Assembly: GCA_977006965.1 (NCBI GenBank)
Contig: OZ345359.1
Coordinates: forward strand, 558,001 to 622,000
Direction of reading: 5' to 3'
DNA: 64,000 bases
Source of the DNA: Phymatolithon calcareum
Lineage: Eukaryota > Rhodophyta > Florideophyceae > Hapalidiales
In this document: in pieces, positions 31,965 to 42,763 of the stretch
How positions within the stretch are numbered: the first letter of the stretch is position 1
How the letters are laid out: every line of letters begins with the position of its first letter
The notes under the pieces: generated by a model
What the model was told of the DNA's origin: nothing
The model's database searches: none
The model's input: only the letters and a program-made list of their open reading frames with translations
Translations under genes and position numbers: made by a program

Positions 31965-34900
31965 CTACTCATCGTCGTCACTGGACAACACTATGCGTTT
32001 TCGTGCTCCAGTCGTCCCCTCCAATTGCAACTTTTCTGCTGGGAGGTCCGCTGGCTTTTCAACCCTGAAAGATGTTTCCTCTGTCGGTGCTCCCTCGTTC
32101 TCCGCGGGAGGCTCCTCTGGCGCATTGACGGGAGAATTCTTATTTCGTGGGGCTTCACTTTCGTTACCAACTTCGCCGTCAGGAGCATAATTGAACAATT
32201 TCATATCTTCATCGTTGAGATCATCACTGCTCTCAGCGTAAAACTTATCGCTCTTGACAGGCGCTTCGTTTGCAGCCCCTGACGATCCGCGCCTTCGTCC
32301 TGTAGACTTTGACGTACCCTTGCGCTTCTTACGAACTTGTTTTCTGCCACTCCCTTTAGGTTTGATGCTACTGTCATCACTGTCAGAGGAGTCAAGGTCA
32401 GCGTCGTCCGTAAACGTCGATTTCCGCTTCTGTCTTCGTATGTTTCGAGGCGTTAAACTTTTTTCAAGGGCATCTAATGTTTCCATCGCGGTTGGCCCAT
32501 CGTTGGCTTCATTCTCACTGTTTGCAGGTCCTATTTTCAGAGCGTCGAGATCATCAACATCTGTATCTTCCTCGTGTGTCGCCCCTTTCGGACGCGGACG
32601 GCGTTCTCGCGGAGTTGTCTTCTTGCTCTTCTTCTTCCTCGGTTTTTTTCTTGATTCGCGTGGTATTATATCATCCTCTATGATATCAGAGTCATTGTTT
32701 AAATCGGCCTCCTCCGCTTCGAGCCTTGCTCGTTGTTCATCAATTTGGTTCAACACTGCTTCTTCACCACTTCCATCATCGTCGTCACTTTCATTTGCAT
32801 TTGATCCACCGTTCATAAAATTGGTTTTCAAGTGCAGCGAATGCGCGTACGAGTTGCAAGTGGTCTTATCCATAGACAGGAAGCAGTCTAATGCAAGACC
32901 AGGATTGACAGTCAGCCAGTCGTGGAATCCACGAGTGACCTGCACTCCAAACTCTGCCAGTCTGCTGATGATTGAATCGGACGACACATTCTTGTGGCTT
33001 GACGCATTCATGCCAACTGACATTAGCTGAAGGAGCGAAAAGGAAAAGAAATGTCCCCGCAATGCACCCTTGTCACGCCTTCCTGAAGTGCTCCAAATGG
33101 AAGTAAGCACAGCAAGGCTTTTCGCGGCTAGAGAGCACGAAAGGATACTTCTGGCGCCATCGGGAACAGGGTACAAGGCGCCAGATATGGTCGATGCTCG
33201 ACATAGAGAGGCCCGAATCGGCAGTGATAGCACTTGTAGAGCGCGAGAGTGTGCGAAACGCCGAACCACTCCAGAACTCTGGACTTCTCGAGTAATCATT
33301 TCATCTTCAGATTCGGAAGCAGCATTATTGCCGTCGATCTCTTCCTCATCGATTAGCGGTAACTCAGAATTTTCGCCCTGAAGGGCAGCAGCAGCATTTG
33401 AAACATCACCAGTGGGTTTCTCGCCGTTCGCCTGTTCATTGGTATGTCCGCCAGTCTCCTCGTCACACGTTTCCTTCGCACCGCTAGAAGATTGATCTCT
33501 CGTATCTGCGAGAGGGCCATTATTTGCTTCAGTACTTTCGTCATTCTTGTCCGCCATGTTGCCAGCCAGATGATCTCTCGGACATGCGACGGGGCCATTA
33601 CATTGGCCAGTAATTTCACTATTTCCCTGCGCTCTATCGCTGTTTGCTTCTCCTTCTTCCGCTGGGACATTACCGTCATTCTCGTCACTCTTCAGATAGT
33701 TGTCCTTTGACTCTTCTTTCTTAGTTTTCTTCTTCTTAATCTTTCGCTTCTTCCTCTGCACTTGTATTTGCCCGAGCTCTTTTTCATCAAGTAACGTAGA
33801 CGTGAATGCATGGGCCACCTCTACAATATTTGCCAGATGATTAAAGCTATGAAATCGCGCATCATAGTCTTTGGCGAGACTGCAAGGCGCATTCAAGTAA
33901 TCTTCGCGCGAGAACAAATCTTCCAGTGTGTTCAACGCCATTTCTCGGCCCGTCAGACGTATCTTCTTACGCGCAGCGTTCTCCGCTACAAGCCCCATTT
34001 CGGCAATAATATCCTCTTCTTTCTCCGGATGAAGAGTCATGCTCTGCAAAAGCTTCATCATCTGCCGAATAGCAAATGTCGCAAGCTCAACATCCTCGGC
34101 ACCCTGTTTGCCCGTGCTTGAAAATTGAATGAGCACATCAAAAGCAACTTTGAAACTTGCATGCTCGATTCCAGCCTCAACATCGAGCCACTTGTTCCCT
34201 ACGGCGCACACTTCAGATGCAATATACGATTCCATGTCACCCTTGTGCATTTGAAGACCTCTTCGCAGCGCACGAGATGAGTGCTTAGCGTCAATGGATG
34301 CGAAGTCACGTTGAAAACCGACAACAGTTGCAATCAGAGCCAAGAACGAACGACGCCCGTGTGCAAGATCTTCATTTTCGTTGGCGCCTGGTCTGCCACG
34401 CGCCTCCTCTATTCGATCACGCAGTTCCCGGATTAAGAACTGGAACGAAACTTCAATAAGTTCTATGGTTATCGCAGAAAGTGATTTCCGGCCCTTCTCC
34501 TGAAGGTCCGTCCGAACTTGATGCCCCATTGAATTTTTCTTCGTCACGACCATTTTCTTAGACGCCCCGACTGAAGACACGGCACACAAAAGTTCAGAAT
34601 TGAGCTTGATTCCATTACGAATAACCGCGTCCGGGCCCGCATCCTTCTTCGCATCGATGGCGCCACGGGCGGCGACAATACGTTTCACGAGCAAATTTCC
34701 AGATGGATCCGTGCTTGATCCATTTGCTTGAGCGTTTTGACTGTTGGCAGGTTTCGAAGCGACAGCTGTGAACCCTCCGGAATGCCTGTTACTCCACCTA
34801 CTAGACGTCGTAACCGCCCGTGCACCTCCGAGCAACGAACGTTCGCGTGTCATAGCATCGCGCAAACTGGCACCCCGCCGGTTCCTAGAGTCTGCGACAT

Positions 34901-35906
34901 GTTGGCGGGACGGCAAAGGCTTTTTCGCGCGTGGTGTTTCGGCAGGTGGGTCTTCCACACCCGGTTCACTGGAAAGATTGAAAACACTTTCCGGTTGCGG
35001 GTCGGGTTTTTCTGCCACCACAGCTGCCACAACTTCGGTAGCTACGAGCTCCGTTTTTGCACGCTTTCCTGCAAATGCAGCAATCTCGTTCGGAGATGAC
35101 AATCGGTACGTAAATCGGTATATGTCGGCAACGGTATAAACAAGATCTGTGAGCTGCCCGCGAGCCTCATCCTTTGAAGAAAAGAGAATTGCAAGTGTGG
35201 AATACATATCAGCCTCGAACAGATAGCCGACCAAAGCTAAGTGGACGCCCAAGTCGCGGCTTTTGAGTTCGTTTCGCTGGTCAATACGCGGCGGCATGAG
35301 AATGTTTCGGAAAAAGCCGAGAATATTTTCGATTCGAGCATCTTCAATTTTCGATTCTTCTGCCGGTGCAAAACGGGCCTGCTTCTCCGCCTTGCGCTCG
35401 ATGTAGTACTGCAAAAGCGCGACGATAGCTTCCAGTGCTCGCGGTTCGCGTACAAGCTGGACTCGAATATCCATCAGAAGAGAATCCATGACGCAGCCAG
35501 GCTTCAAAAGTTCATTGGTTGGCAGGACAGGCACTGTCAAACTTGAAAGAACTCGGAAGGTGTGGTACAATGAGACAGACCAACGCTTTTGATTTTCCTG
35601 GACTGTTGGGTCGCTGTTTATGCTAGCAAGCAGTGGAAGCAGACAGCCAGATACAATCTTCTGCTCGCAAAGAAGCTTACGGGCCGGCATGACATTGTTA
35701 GGATCTTCCCTGTTGACGACGTAGTAGAGGTCCTTGATGGCGTCGACCGCATCCCCATCCACAACGGCAAGAGGCGAGCAATCCGGTTGTTCCAGGCGCT
35801 TGAGTGTGAGACGAACATCTTGAGTGATTTGTGATATCTCGGAAAGAGCTCGTCGCGATAGTGTTGCTGGCGGTGGAGCGTCGAATTTAGGCTCTGTCGA
35901 TGCCAT
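31965..35906 (-). CDS. TIMELESS/Tof1 replication fork protection protein
   Basis: 1313 residues from the ATG at 35906 (three codons further upstream only a GTG). The TIMELESS domain fills the N-terminus: RKLLCEQKIVSGCLLPLL, LLQYYIERKAEKQARF, ENILGFFRNILMPPR and YSTLAILFSSKDEARGQL. An armadillo-like middle and an acidic/basic low-complexity C-terminal half follow (Lys-rich KKRKIKKKKTKKE; Asp/Glu-rich tail ending SSDDDE). Family members bind TIPIN/Csm3, hold the helicase to polymerase at stalled forks and support checkpoint signalling. Single exon, typical family length. The long plus-strand frames inside it are shadows. Confidence 0.9.
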   Translation of the reverse strand: MASTEPKFDAPPPATLSRRALSEISQITQDVRLTLKRLEQPDCSPLAVVDGDAVDAIKDLYYVVNREDPNNVMPARKLLCEQKIVSGCLLPLLASINSDPTVQENQKRWSVSLYHTFRVLSSLTVPVLPTNELLKPGCVMDSLLMDIRVQLVREPRALEAIVALLQYYIERKAEKQARFAPAEESKIEDARIENILGFFRNILMPPRIDQRNELKSRDLGVHLALVGYLFEADMYSTLAILFSSKDEARGQLTDLVYTVADIYRFTYRLSSPNEIAAFAGKRAKTELVATEVVAAVVAEKPDPQPESVFNLSSEPGVEDPPAETPRAKKPLPSRQHVADSRNRRGASLRDAMTRERSLLGGARAVTTSSRWSNRHSGGFTAVASKPANSQNAQANGSSTDPSGNLLVKRIVAARGAIDAKKDAGPDAVIRNGIKLNSELLCAVSSVGASKKMVVTKKNSMGHQVRTDLQEKGRKSLSAITIELIEVSFQFLIRELRDRIEEARGRPGANENEDLAHGRRSFLALIATVVGFQRDFASIDAKHSSRALRRGLQMHKGDMESYIASEVCAVGNKWLDVEAGIEHASFKVAFDVLIQFSSTGKQGAEDVELATFAIRQMMKLLQSMTLHPEKEEDIIAEMGLVAENAARKKIRLTGREMALNTLEDLFSREDYLNAPCSLAKDYDARFHSFNHLANIVEVAHAFTSTLLDEKELGQIQVQRKKRKIKKKKTKKEESKDNYLKSDENDGNVPAEEGEANSDRAQGNSEITGQCNGPVACPRDHLAGNMADKNDESTEANNGPLADTRDQSSSGAKETCDEETGGHTNEQANGEKPTGDVSNAAAALQGENSELPLIDEEEIDGNNAASESEDEMITREVQSSGVVRRFAHSRALQVLSLPIRASLCRASTISGALYPVPDGARSILSCSLAAKSLAVLTSIWSTSGRRDKGALRGHFFSFSLLQLMSVGMNASSHKNVSSDSIISRLAEFGVQVTRGFHDWLTVNPGLALDCFLSMDKTTCNSYAHSLHLKTNFMNGGSNANESDDDDGSGEEAVLNQIDEQRARLEAEEADLNNDSDIIEDDIIPRESRKKPRKKKSKKTTPRERRPRPKGATHEEDTDVDDLDALKIGPANSENEANDGPTAMETLDALEKSLTPRNIRRQKRKSTFTDDADLDSSDSDDSSIKPKGSGRKQVRKKRKGTSKSTGRRRGSSGAANEAPVKSDKFYAESSDDLNDEDMKLFNYAPDGEVGNESEAPRNKNSPVNAPEEPPAENEGAPTEETSFRVEKPADLPAEKLQLEGTTGARKRIVLSSDDDE

Positions 35907-36270
35907 TTTCACCACACCTGAAGTCTTGTCACGACTTAAAGCATGGAAGGGAAATATTTGACGACGGGCATGGCCAACGTGGACTTGCTTCTTGGAAACT
36001 AAACTCCTGATTGCCCTGTGTCAGATTGCATGGGTATCTGTTCAGAAGTATTAGATTTTCGCATGCGAGAAGAGTTTGCACTACTTGCTTTTTGGCGGGA
36101 AACGTTGAAAAGCCAAGCACAATTGTCCACTCTTCATTGGCCGTCCAGAAAATCACAGAAATTTTTTTAAATTTAAAACATCACCTACGGCTATTGATTC
36201 CGTTTTCTCAAAGCATATGACATAATTCGCCGGCAACATCGCCAGCTGTTGGAAACAGCTCAATTTCTAT

Positions 36271-36312
36271 CATGCTTCCAAGTAAACGCTGCAGTGTTTA
36301 CTAGGAAGCATG
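36271..36312. repeat. 42-nt hairpin
   Basis: CATGCTTCC-A-AGTAAAC pairs with GTTTACT-A-GGAAGCATG around an 8-nt loop (one A/A mismatch). Confidence 0.8.
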
Positions 36313-36440
36313 TTGATCATGCTCAGCGAGTATTTGGTGTGCGTGGCAAAACTCTTCGACAACAGCAGCGTAATTTTTGGACAATGCGCCGTGCTTCATT
36401 TTGACGACAACTCCTAGAGTTATACTTGAGAAGTAGGATC

Positions 36441-36489
36441 CCGCTGGACACGCTGTCAAGTCATCACGATTTGACAGCGTGTTCAGCGG
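36441..36489. repeat. 49-nt hairpin
   Basis: A 19-bp stem starting CCGCTG and continuing ACACGCTGTCAA, with a single G/T wobble, around an 11-nt loop. Only 128 bp from the previous hairpin. Confidence 0.82.
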
Positions 36490-37121
36490 ATGTTCGTACG
36501 TTACAAGTGTATGATAAGAGCTATTTTAAGGCTGTTCAGTAGTTGAATCTGCTCTAAAGTTCAGTACTAGCTTTTCAATAATAATTTTAGGGTTGTCGAT
36601 ATTTCGCCTTGCATACACAATTTCCGCTGACTCATCCGTACAGCAGTGAAGAATACTATGATACAGTAGTACTGTGATTGTCATCCTGACACACGGCGGT
36701 GTGTAGACCAGGACGATCCTGGGCTACCACCGCTATGTTCGATATCACACGGCGCGTAAGATTAATTTTTACAGCGCGCTAGAATATAACTTTTGTAAAC
36801 AGCGGAAATATGCAGCTGTATACTTGACATGCACATATTTATGTCAACATTGTCAGAAAGTATCAGAGTATTATTGTGCTATGTGACATAGAGTAAGTCG
36901 GACATATCCTGTGACTCATCGGTCCTGACCGCCACGGCGCATTCTATATTTCTACATGTCATTAGCAGCTTTAAGTCAACACCTGTGTGCCCGCGGTCCA
37001 CGCTGTCAACACTGTTTGAAAATTGTCTACATAACCCGATTTGGTTTCCGCTCTTCCGGCAGAAACCAGGTCTGCCCAACACACCATCTCGCACCAAATT
37101 CTCCGACACAGCACCTCCACT

Positions 37122-37754
37122 ATGAACTCTCACTTGGACGACTTATTCAACACTCCCTCTCTCTCCGCCAACACTCCCGGCGATAACGATGTTATTCTTC
37201 ATCTCCGTGCTGAAGCCGAATCATACGCCACACTTGAGCTTCTCCGCGAAGAGGCGCTCCGCAAGGGCAACGTCGCTTACAATCAAGGTCCTGGCAAGCG
37301 GCGTACTCGAGACTGGGAATCTCTATCTGAAGATGATCCCATATTTCAGAAGGAGAAGAAGACCAGGAGCGCTTACGTTTCTCGATTCAGGGCTAAGGAA
37401 TACGAGCAACTCCTCGAAGACAAAGTTAAAGAGGGTGAACGCTTTAACCAAGGGAAGAAGAACCTATTGCGACAAGAAACAGTGGAGAACGATCTGCTCA
37501 AAGAGCAAATTCGTCGACTCCAAATGGCAGTTCAAAAAAAAGCCGACTTTTTTCCCAACCCGGCTGAGTGCAAGCGTCCTACCTCCCCGTTCTCCCAAGT
37601 CACTGCATGCTCTACTCCCGAGAAAGGCGTGGTACCAGTACCAGAAATAAGCATGGACGGCTTTCCGCTCCTTCCTCCCAGCTTCGCTAAGTTTGAGGAC
37701 ATAGTTGAAAGATGGTCTTCCGATGAATCTTCAGAAACCTTTTTCTTTCAATAA
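37122..37754 (+). CDS. Atypical bZIP transcription factor
   Basis: 210 residues from the ATG at 37122; the frame runs upstream only to a TTG. The basic region lies at about residues 77-98 (KKTRSAYVSRFRAKEYEQLL), aligning with the SA-x-x-SR-x-R core of bZIP proteins. A coiled coil follows to about residue 138 (DLLKEQIRRLQMAV). The invariant Asn of the N-x7-R signature is replaced by Lys in this alignment, so DNA recognition may differ or be lost. The C-terminal third is Pro/Ser-rich and acidic at the end, like an activation region. Single exon; divergent from TIMELESS. Confidence 0.7.
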   Translation: MNSHLDDLFNTPSLSANTPGDNDVILHLRAEAESYATLELLREEALRKGNVAYNQGPGKRRTRDWESLSEDDPIFQKEKKTRSAYVSRFRAKEYEQLLEDKVKEGERFNQGKKNLLRQETVENDLLKEQIRRLQMAVQKKADFFPNPAECKRPTSPFSQVTACSTPEKGVVPVPEISMDGFPLLPPSFAKFEDIVERWSSDESSETFFFQ

Positions 37755-38436
37755 CCTGCAATCAAATATCGACAGGCTTTTTGTACAATATGTAAATAAA
37801 CCATCACCGTATTCCCAACACCTTTATTTTGCCACGACATGAATCTAGTTTTCCAAGCCGCCCTGGAGAACTGTGATATTCTTCCTGTATCGACCACTTT
37901 TTCCACAGCTTTTCCTTGGTAGTGCAATGAACCAGCTGGAGTCGCCGAGTGACCTCCTGCACGATGTTACAATGTCATGTACCTTATGAGCTACGAAGTA
38001 TTACGGATAAACTCAACGGATAAATTTTACGTCCTCTGAATGAAATGTAAATGGTTCTGAGGGAACGATATTCTTATGCAAAATAGTCAGCCATTGCATT
38101 CTTGCGGGAGAGCACCTTTGTGTGCCTCAAACTGGATGGTGGACTGAGCAGTTATACGTCTGAAATTTATCGCTATCTTGTCCACATCAATGGATGGCAG
38201 CTGAAAAGATGTTTGGGCACGCAGCGCCCAACGTCATGTCGTGAATAAGAACTGCCCCGGGTGGAAGTGAGCGTCATCGAAATTTTAGAATCCGATACTT
38301 GAGTTTCTCGTCCAAGCTTCATTCCGTCGAAATTACTGCACGTGGGACATAATCGACTCGATATATTGTCGACGGTACAGTATGTTAGACTCATTACTGT
38401 ATCAATCAAAACCGTTTCAGGCTTGTCATTAAATTA
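37755..38436. other. Intergenic, no gene seen
   Basis: 3' flank of the bZIP gene up to the MITE. No domain-bearing frame. Confidence 0.5.
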
Positions 38437-38834
38437 CAGTCAGACCTCGATAAATGGATGGGCAATGTGGAATGGTCCAATATTCTCAAAATCGAGGTTA
38501 TTTTCAAGTCGAATTTTGAATCATAAGTTTTGGATCACACGTGTGCCGAACAGTAGCCATATTCTACTGTACTGTATGCCAATGGCAGGAGAAACATGAA
38601 AAGTACTTACAGTATTCTACGAGTGAGGATATGCTCCGTGTACGCTAAACAAAATTATAACAAAATTTAAGGTATGCCCCGTGACCTCGAACATGAAGTA
38701 ATGCTCCTATCAAATATTCTCGAATCCTTTAATTTTCGTTAAATTTAGGCGGATACGGTTTTCGTGGAGCACTCGATTATGCTGCTAACCGAGGTTATTC
38801 TAAAAAAGAGGTTCCATTTATCGAGGTCTGACTG
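38437..38834. mobile_element. 398-bp MITE, copy 2 (inverted relative to copy 1)
   Basis: Both ends read CAGTCAGACCTCGATAAATG as perfect terminal inverted repeats, flanked by TA on both sides (38435-38436, 38835-38836). The interior is the reverse complement of the element at 17355-17772, with small indels. It abuts the left end of the MULE. Confidence 0.88.
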
Positions 38835-39133
38835 TACAAACCCTAATTTAATTAGGTGAGCTAAACAAATGTTGTTGTTAATCTATGATCAACGCAAATT
38901 TTGTCACCTGATTATTTCGCCACGCGTTGTTGATTTTTATCAATCAAAAAATCAATTAATTAACCTAAAAATAGAAAGATTGAAATTATTTTCATTTTTT
39001 AAATTTTCAATTTTGTGCAGGAGGATGCGGGAAACTGCGAATTTAGTGCTTTTTGAAATATCTTTCATTGTAACACTGTTAAATATTTGCCACTAAATAT
39101 GTATCAAATTGATGGCACGACATTTTTTAAAAT

Positions 39134-40574
39134 GTCTAAAGAAATTTTGGCCATTACCATATAGAAGAACTCATATTTGTCATATATTCGAAAAAAAACT
39201 CGAATATATTCGTTTTTACAGAAAACCATATTTATGCCATATGCGAGATATTAAAGAGGCGAATATTCTACCAAGCTTGGTGTCGCAAGCGTTCAAGTTC
39301 GATCGAATTCCTTGAAGGAGACCATGCAAACTTCTTGATGGAACAAGAAATATGCCGCAATTCAATCGTGAAAAGCAGAAATATGGCGCTCAAGATCTCG
39401 AATATTCGCCAATTTCGCCATTCATATGAAATCTGTTGTCTCTCCAGTTCGCAAGAAATCACGAACTACAGTACAACCTCCCGTACTGCAACTAAGGAGG
39501 TGCATCATATCGCTGAATTAGGGCCCGAAAAAGTCGCTTTCAGAGGGACCTTCTTGAGAATTCGATTTTTGCGTCCGCAGTACCAGTCTGGATAAGTCCT
39601 CCAATCCAGTCCGAAATATTTTCACTGGTAATGAGGACGCGGCATAGGTTTGGCGTGGCTGATGTGCTCATCTATGGGACATTTTTTCTCATAACGATTT
39701 TAGTTTTCGGAAGTGGAATTGCTTTTCAACCAAACTTTTCGTGACGTTTCAAGTTTTTGCTCAAAAGTGTGCGAAAACATCTGAAGCGAAAGTATGCAAA
39801 TCAACACTCAGCCACTGAAAACCTATGCCGCGTCCTCGTAACCAGTCCACGAAATAATGACTGGTAATGAGGACTTTTTTGACTGGGTCTATGCCGCGAT
39901 TTTGATGAATTCTCAAGAAGGCCCCTCTTTCAGTAAGGTTTACAAAACGTGGCATACTGACATTGCAACCGCCGCTCTCGGTGCTCTTTAGACAGGTCCT
40001 CGCCCAGAATAAGCGCCCATGCGCCATTAGGGAAAGTCCCGCCAAAAACGAAGACGGACCCGTGATTTTTCTTCTTCCTCGTTTGGAAGTTGTGGCACAC
40101 ATGGACTTGCACAGCGGTGAAAGCTGAGATAAAAGTTCATTTGTGCAGTTGTTCCTGCAATCCATGCCATCATAAATATAACCAAAATTAAAGACACCTC
40201 AGGATTTTGCTTGCAATATAGCAGGTTGCAAGGGACCTTTAAAATTCGATATTTTTGGAAGCATTCCAAGCTCGTCTGAGCCCATCTGTTGCAAAATTGC
40301 ATGTTTTGCAGCTAGGCGAGTTGCAGTACGGGAGGTTGTACACGTTATTTTTCGCTTGAAGTCATACTATCTCTACTCCTCTCTTGGGTTGTTTTGAAGG
40401 AGTTAGAATTATATATAAAAAGGCAAAAATTCGACATACAGAGAAGTAAGAATCGTCAAATATTTGTCATACGAATATATACGAATAAATTCGAATTTTT
40501 TGAATGTATAGCAAACATATGGTACTTCGAATATATGCTGAAGGCCAAAATCGCTTTGCAAAGTGATTTTCCAT
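39134..40574. mobile_element. Fold-back insertion in the left MULE arm
   Basis: Aligning the left MULE arm with the right one leaves about 1.4 kb unmatched here. Its ends are mutually inverted: aaattttggcc and accatat near 39145-39165 mirror catatggta and ggccaaaat near 40517-40555, together with the tattcgaa-rich text. It contains no gene and hosts the 865-bp MITE. Limits are approximate. Confidence 0.55.
39474..40338. mobile_element. 865-bp MITE with TA target duplication and internal palindromes
   Basis: Perfect 20-bp ends (CAACCTCCCGTACTGCAACT and its reverse complement) are flanked by TA on each side (39472-39473; 40339-40340). Inside, gaattctcaagaaggcccct (from 39907) mirrors text near 39548-39570, and a gaggacgcggcatagg block near 39636 mirrors one near 39825, so much of the element can fold on itself. 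No coding capacity. The end sequence differs from the 17.4-kb MITE family. Confidence 0.8.
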
Positions 40575-40849
40575 GGATTTTTAAAAGAGGAAATTCGCTG
40601 CATGGACCGAAAAAGGTGGCAAAATTCGCTAAATCGGCACCCCTTGCAAAAACTAATACTTGTTATGATTTGAGCTAGCTAACCCTAGATACAAACACAC
40701 GACGCCAGTACAAGAGCAATAATGAGGACAGTAAAACCTAGACAGAGGCATATCATTACACTGCCCATCCGCTGCGCAAAGCACTCTGCACGTCGTCACA
40801 TTCGATTCTAAGCCAACTCACAACGCTTTCGCCCGAACCGTCTGAAGTC

Positions 40850-42763
40850 ATGGAGAAGAAGGAGCTCGTGTTAAGGGTGGGTGACTACCCTGGAGCACAC
40901 TTTGACGATGTTGTCAACCTCGTAATCGCCCACAACACCTCTATTGGCAAGGCACATTTCGTGGCAAATCGCAACAAGCAGCGGGTGGCGCTCATCTGTA
41001 GCCAGCGCACAGCTTGCGCCTTCCGTGTGAACATCCGAGCGCTGTCGAGCGTCGAAGGCGTCAGGATCACCACATTTTCAGGACACAGCTGCGTTGGCGG
41101 CTCCTCCAGGTTACGACAATTCAGTAAGGAGGTACTCGCGCGGCGGGCGCCAGTGATGACGGATTTTATCGCCACAAAAGGCCGCGTCAGCGGAAACGCG
41201 GCCCAGCTAACGGAGATGGTCCGCAAACAATGTGGTATAGCGCTGAAACCAACGCAAGCGCACAGCATAGTGGCTGCGAAGCAGGGAACGGACCTCCATC
41301 ATCTGGCGCAAATCCGTGTACTGCGCTCGTACTTGGCCGCAGTACAACAGCGTGACCCCGGCGGAATGTACGCACTTGCAACAACCCCAGTCCCTGGCAC
41401 GACACAGCAGCAGCTTCACAGCGTTTTCTGTTGCCCAAAGGGAGCGATGGACACATGGGCGGCCTTCAACGGCTTCGTAAGCGTTGACGCGGCCCATTTA
41501 ACTTCTGTTACGCGAGGCCAGCTTTTCACCCTCACAACGTATGATTCCAACAGGCATGCGACCACTCTGGCCTTCTGCATCGCGCAGGGAGAGAGCGCGC
41601 TCAGCTGGGCCAGTTTCCTCTCCAACTGCATTTCATGCTTTCCCAACATTTCGATTTTAATGTCAGACGGCGCCAAAGGCCTAGACTCGGCCGAGGTGTC
41701 GGAACTTCTCTCGTCCCACAACGTAACGCGCTCGAGGTGCGCGTGGCACCTGCTTTGGAAAAACCTTCGTGCTGCGGGAATCAAGCACAGCGATGCAGAT
41801 CGTGCTGCACTGTGGTCAATAGTGTACGCCAGAACTGAGAACTACGCATACCAGCTGCTAGAGCAGCTCAAGGCGGACAATGAGCCACTAGTGCAGTGGT
41901 TTTCGGAGCGCATGCACTCTTGCGCGACGTTTGAATTCCTAAAGCGTGGTCTCTCCCGCTTGGGTGTTGTAAGCTCTAATAGCGCAGAGCAGACCAACAG
42001 TGCACTCGTCAAGGTGCGTGCGGAGCCTATTTGCGACATTGTGGCCTCTATAATCGGGCGAATGTCCGACGATCGCTTCAAACGCGGCCGCATGGCGCAC
42101 GAGATGATATCGACGGGCAAGTTACTCACGCCTTACTGCTACAAGAAGCACCAGGAAAAAATTATCCGAGCGCAGAAGTTGCTTGTGGAGCTGGAGGTCA
42201 TCGAAAGTGACATGCTCAGGTGTGTTGTTAGCAGGGACGTGACTCCATTCCATGTGGTAGTTACCAGCGAATACCGCGCTGCCTGCTCTTGCCGCCACTT
42301 TGAAGAGCACCAAAGGCCATGTAGCCACGTTGTCGCTGCACTTTTGTTCGCTTCTAGACGCTTGGCGAGGCATCGAGTCGCGTTCGACCCGTGGAACAAG
42401 AACTGGTTCGGGGACGCATGGCTGTTGAGAACGTGGGCCAAGCAACACGAGGGCAGCATCACTCGCGTTGCAGTCACTGGTGACCAGCTAGTACAGGAAG
42501 ATTTGCTGCCGTTTGACCTTGTCGTTAAGCCGGGCCGCAAGCGCAAGAGGCCCTACATACCGTCGGAAATGAGGGCCAGACACTGCTCCTCTTGCGGAAA
42601 CATCGGTCACTTCTCGCGAACATGCGCCAAGCCTAACATCCACAATATTGTTGAGGCGAAGCGAGAACAGATCGACAAAGCGGCACAGTCCATGATAATT
42701 GATCTCACCGCCTGCGATGACGGAGATGCTACTTGGGACGAGGAGCAAAAGCCTAGAGAGTAG
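40850..42763 (+). CDS. MULE transposase (DDE, SWIM and CCHC zinc fingers)
   Basis: Intact 637-residue frame from the ATG at 40850. An N-terminal FAR1/MURA-like zinc region (about 35-82) is followed by the MULE core: FVSVDAAHLTS (Asp213), ILMSDGAKGLD (Asp273), the CAWH motif (297-300) and VSSNSAEQTNSALVKVR with the likely catalytic Glu380. Then come a SWIM finger (Cys479, Cys481, Cys491, His493) and a CCHC zinc knuckle (C579-x2-C-x4-H-x4-C592). GC content is well above the flanking DNA. Catalyses cut-and-paste transposition of the surrounding element. No stop or frameshift, so it may still be active. Confidence 0.95.
   Translation: MEKKELVLRVGDYPGAHFDDVVNLVIAHNTSIGKAHFVANRNKQRVALICSQRTACAFRVNIRALSSVEGVRITTFSGHSCVGGSSRLRQFSKEVLARRAPVMTDFIATKGRVSGNAAQLTEMVRKQCGIALKPTQAHSIVAAKQGTDLHHLAQIRVLRSYLAAVQQRDPGGMYALATTPVPGTTQQQLHSVFCCPKGAMDTWAAFNGFVSVDAAHLTSVTRGQLFTLTTYDSNRHATTLAFCIAQGESALSWASFLSNCISCFPNISILMSDGAKGLDSAEVSELLSSHNVTRSRCAWHLLWKNLRAAGIKHSDADRAALWSIVYARTENYAYQLLEQLKADNEPLVQWFSERMHSCATFEFLKRGLSRLGVVSSNSAEQTNSALVKVRAEPICDIVASIIGRMSDDRFKRGRMAHEMISTGKLLTPYCYKKHQEKIIRAQKLLVELEVIESDMLRCVVSRDVTPFHVVVTSEYRAACSCRHFEEHQRPCSHVVAALLFASRRLARHRVAFDPWNKNWFGDAWLLRTWAKQHEGSITRVAVTGDQLVQEDLLPFDLVVKPGRKRKRPYIPSEMRARHCSSCGNIGHFSRTCAKPNIHNIVEAKREQIDKAAQSMIIDLTACDDGDATWDEEQKPRE

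Larger units (their letters stand above)
35907..37121. promoter_or_regulatory. Divergent intergenic region, TIMELESS / bZIP
   Basis: 1.2 kb with no gene. It contains two long hairpins (36271-36312 and 36441-36489). Frames are short. TATA boxes are not obvious. Confidence 0.45.

Noticed and set aside
32254-33030. 258-codon frame antisense to TIMELESS
   Set aside because: Ser-rich shadow of the acidic low-complexity region of TIMELESS on the other strand.
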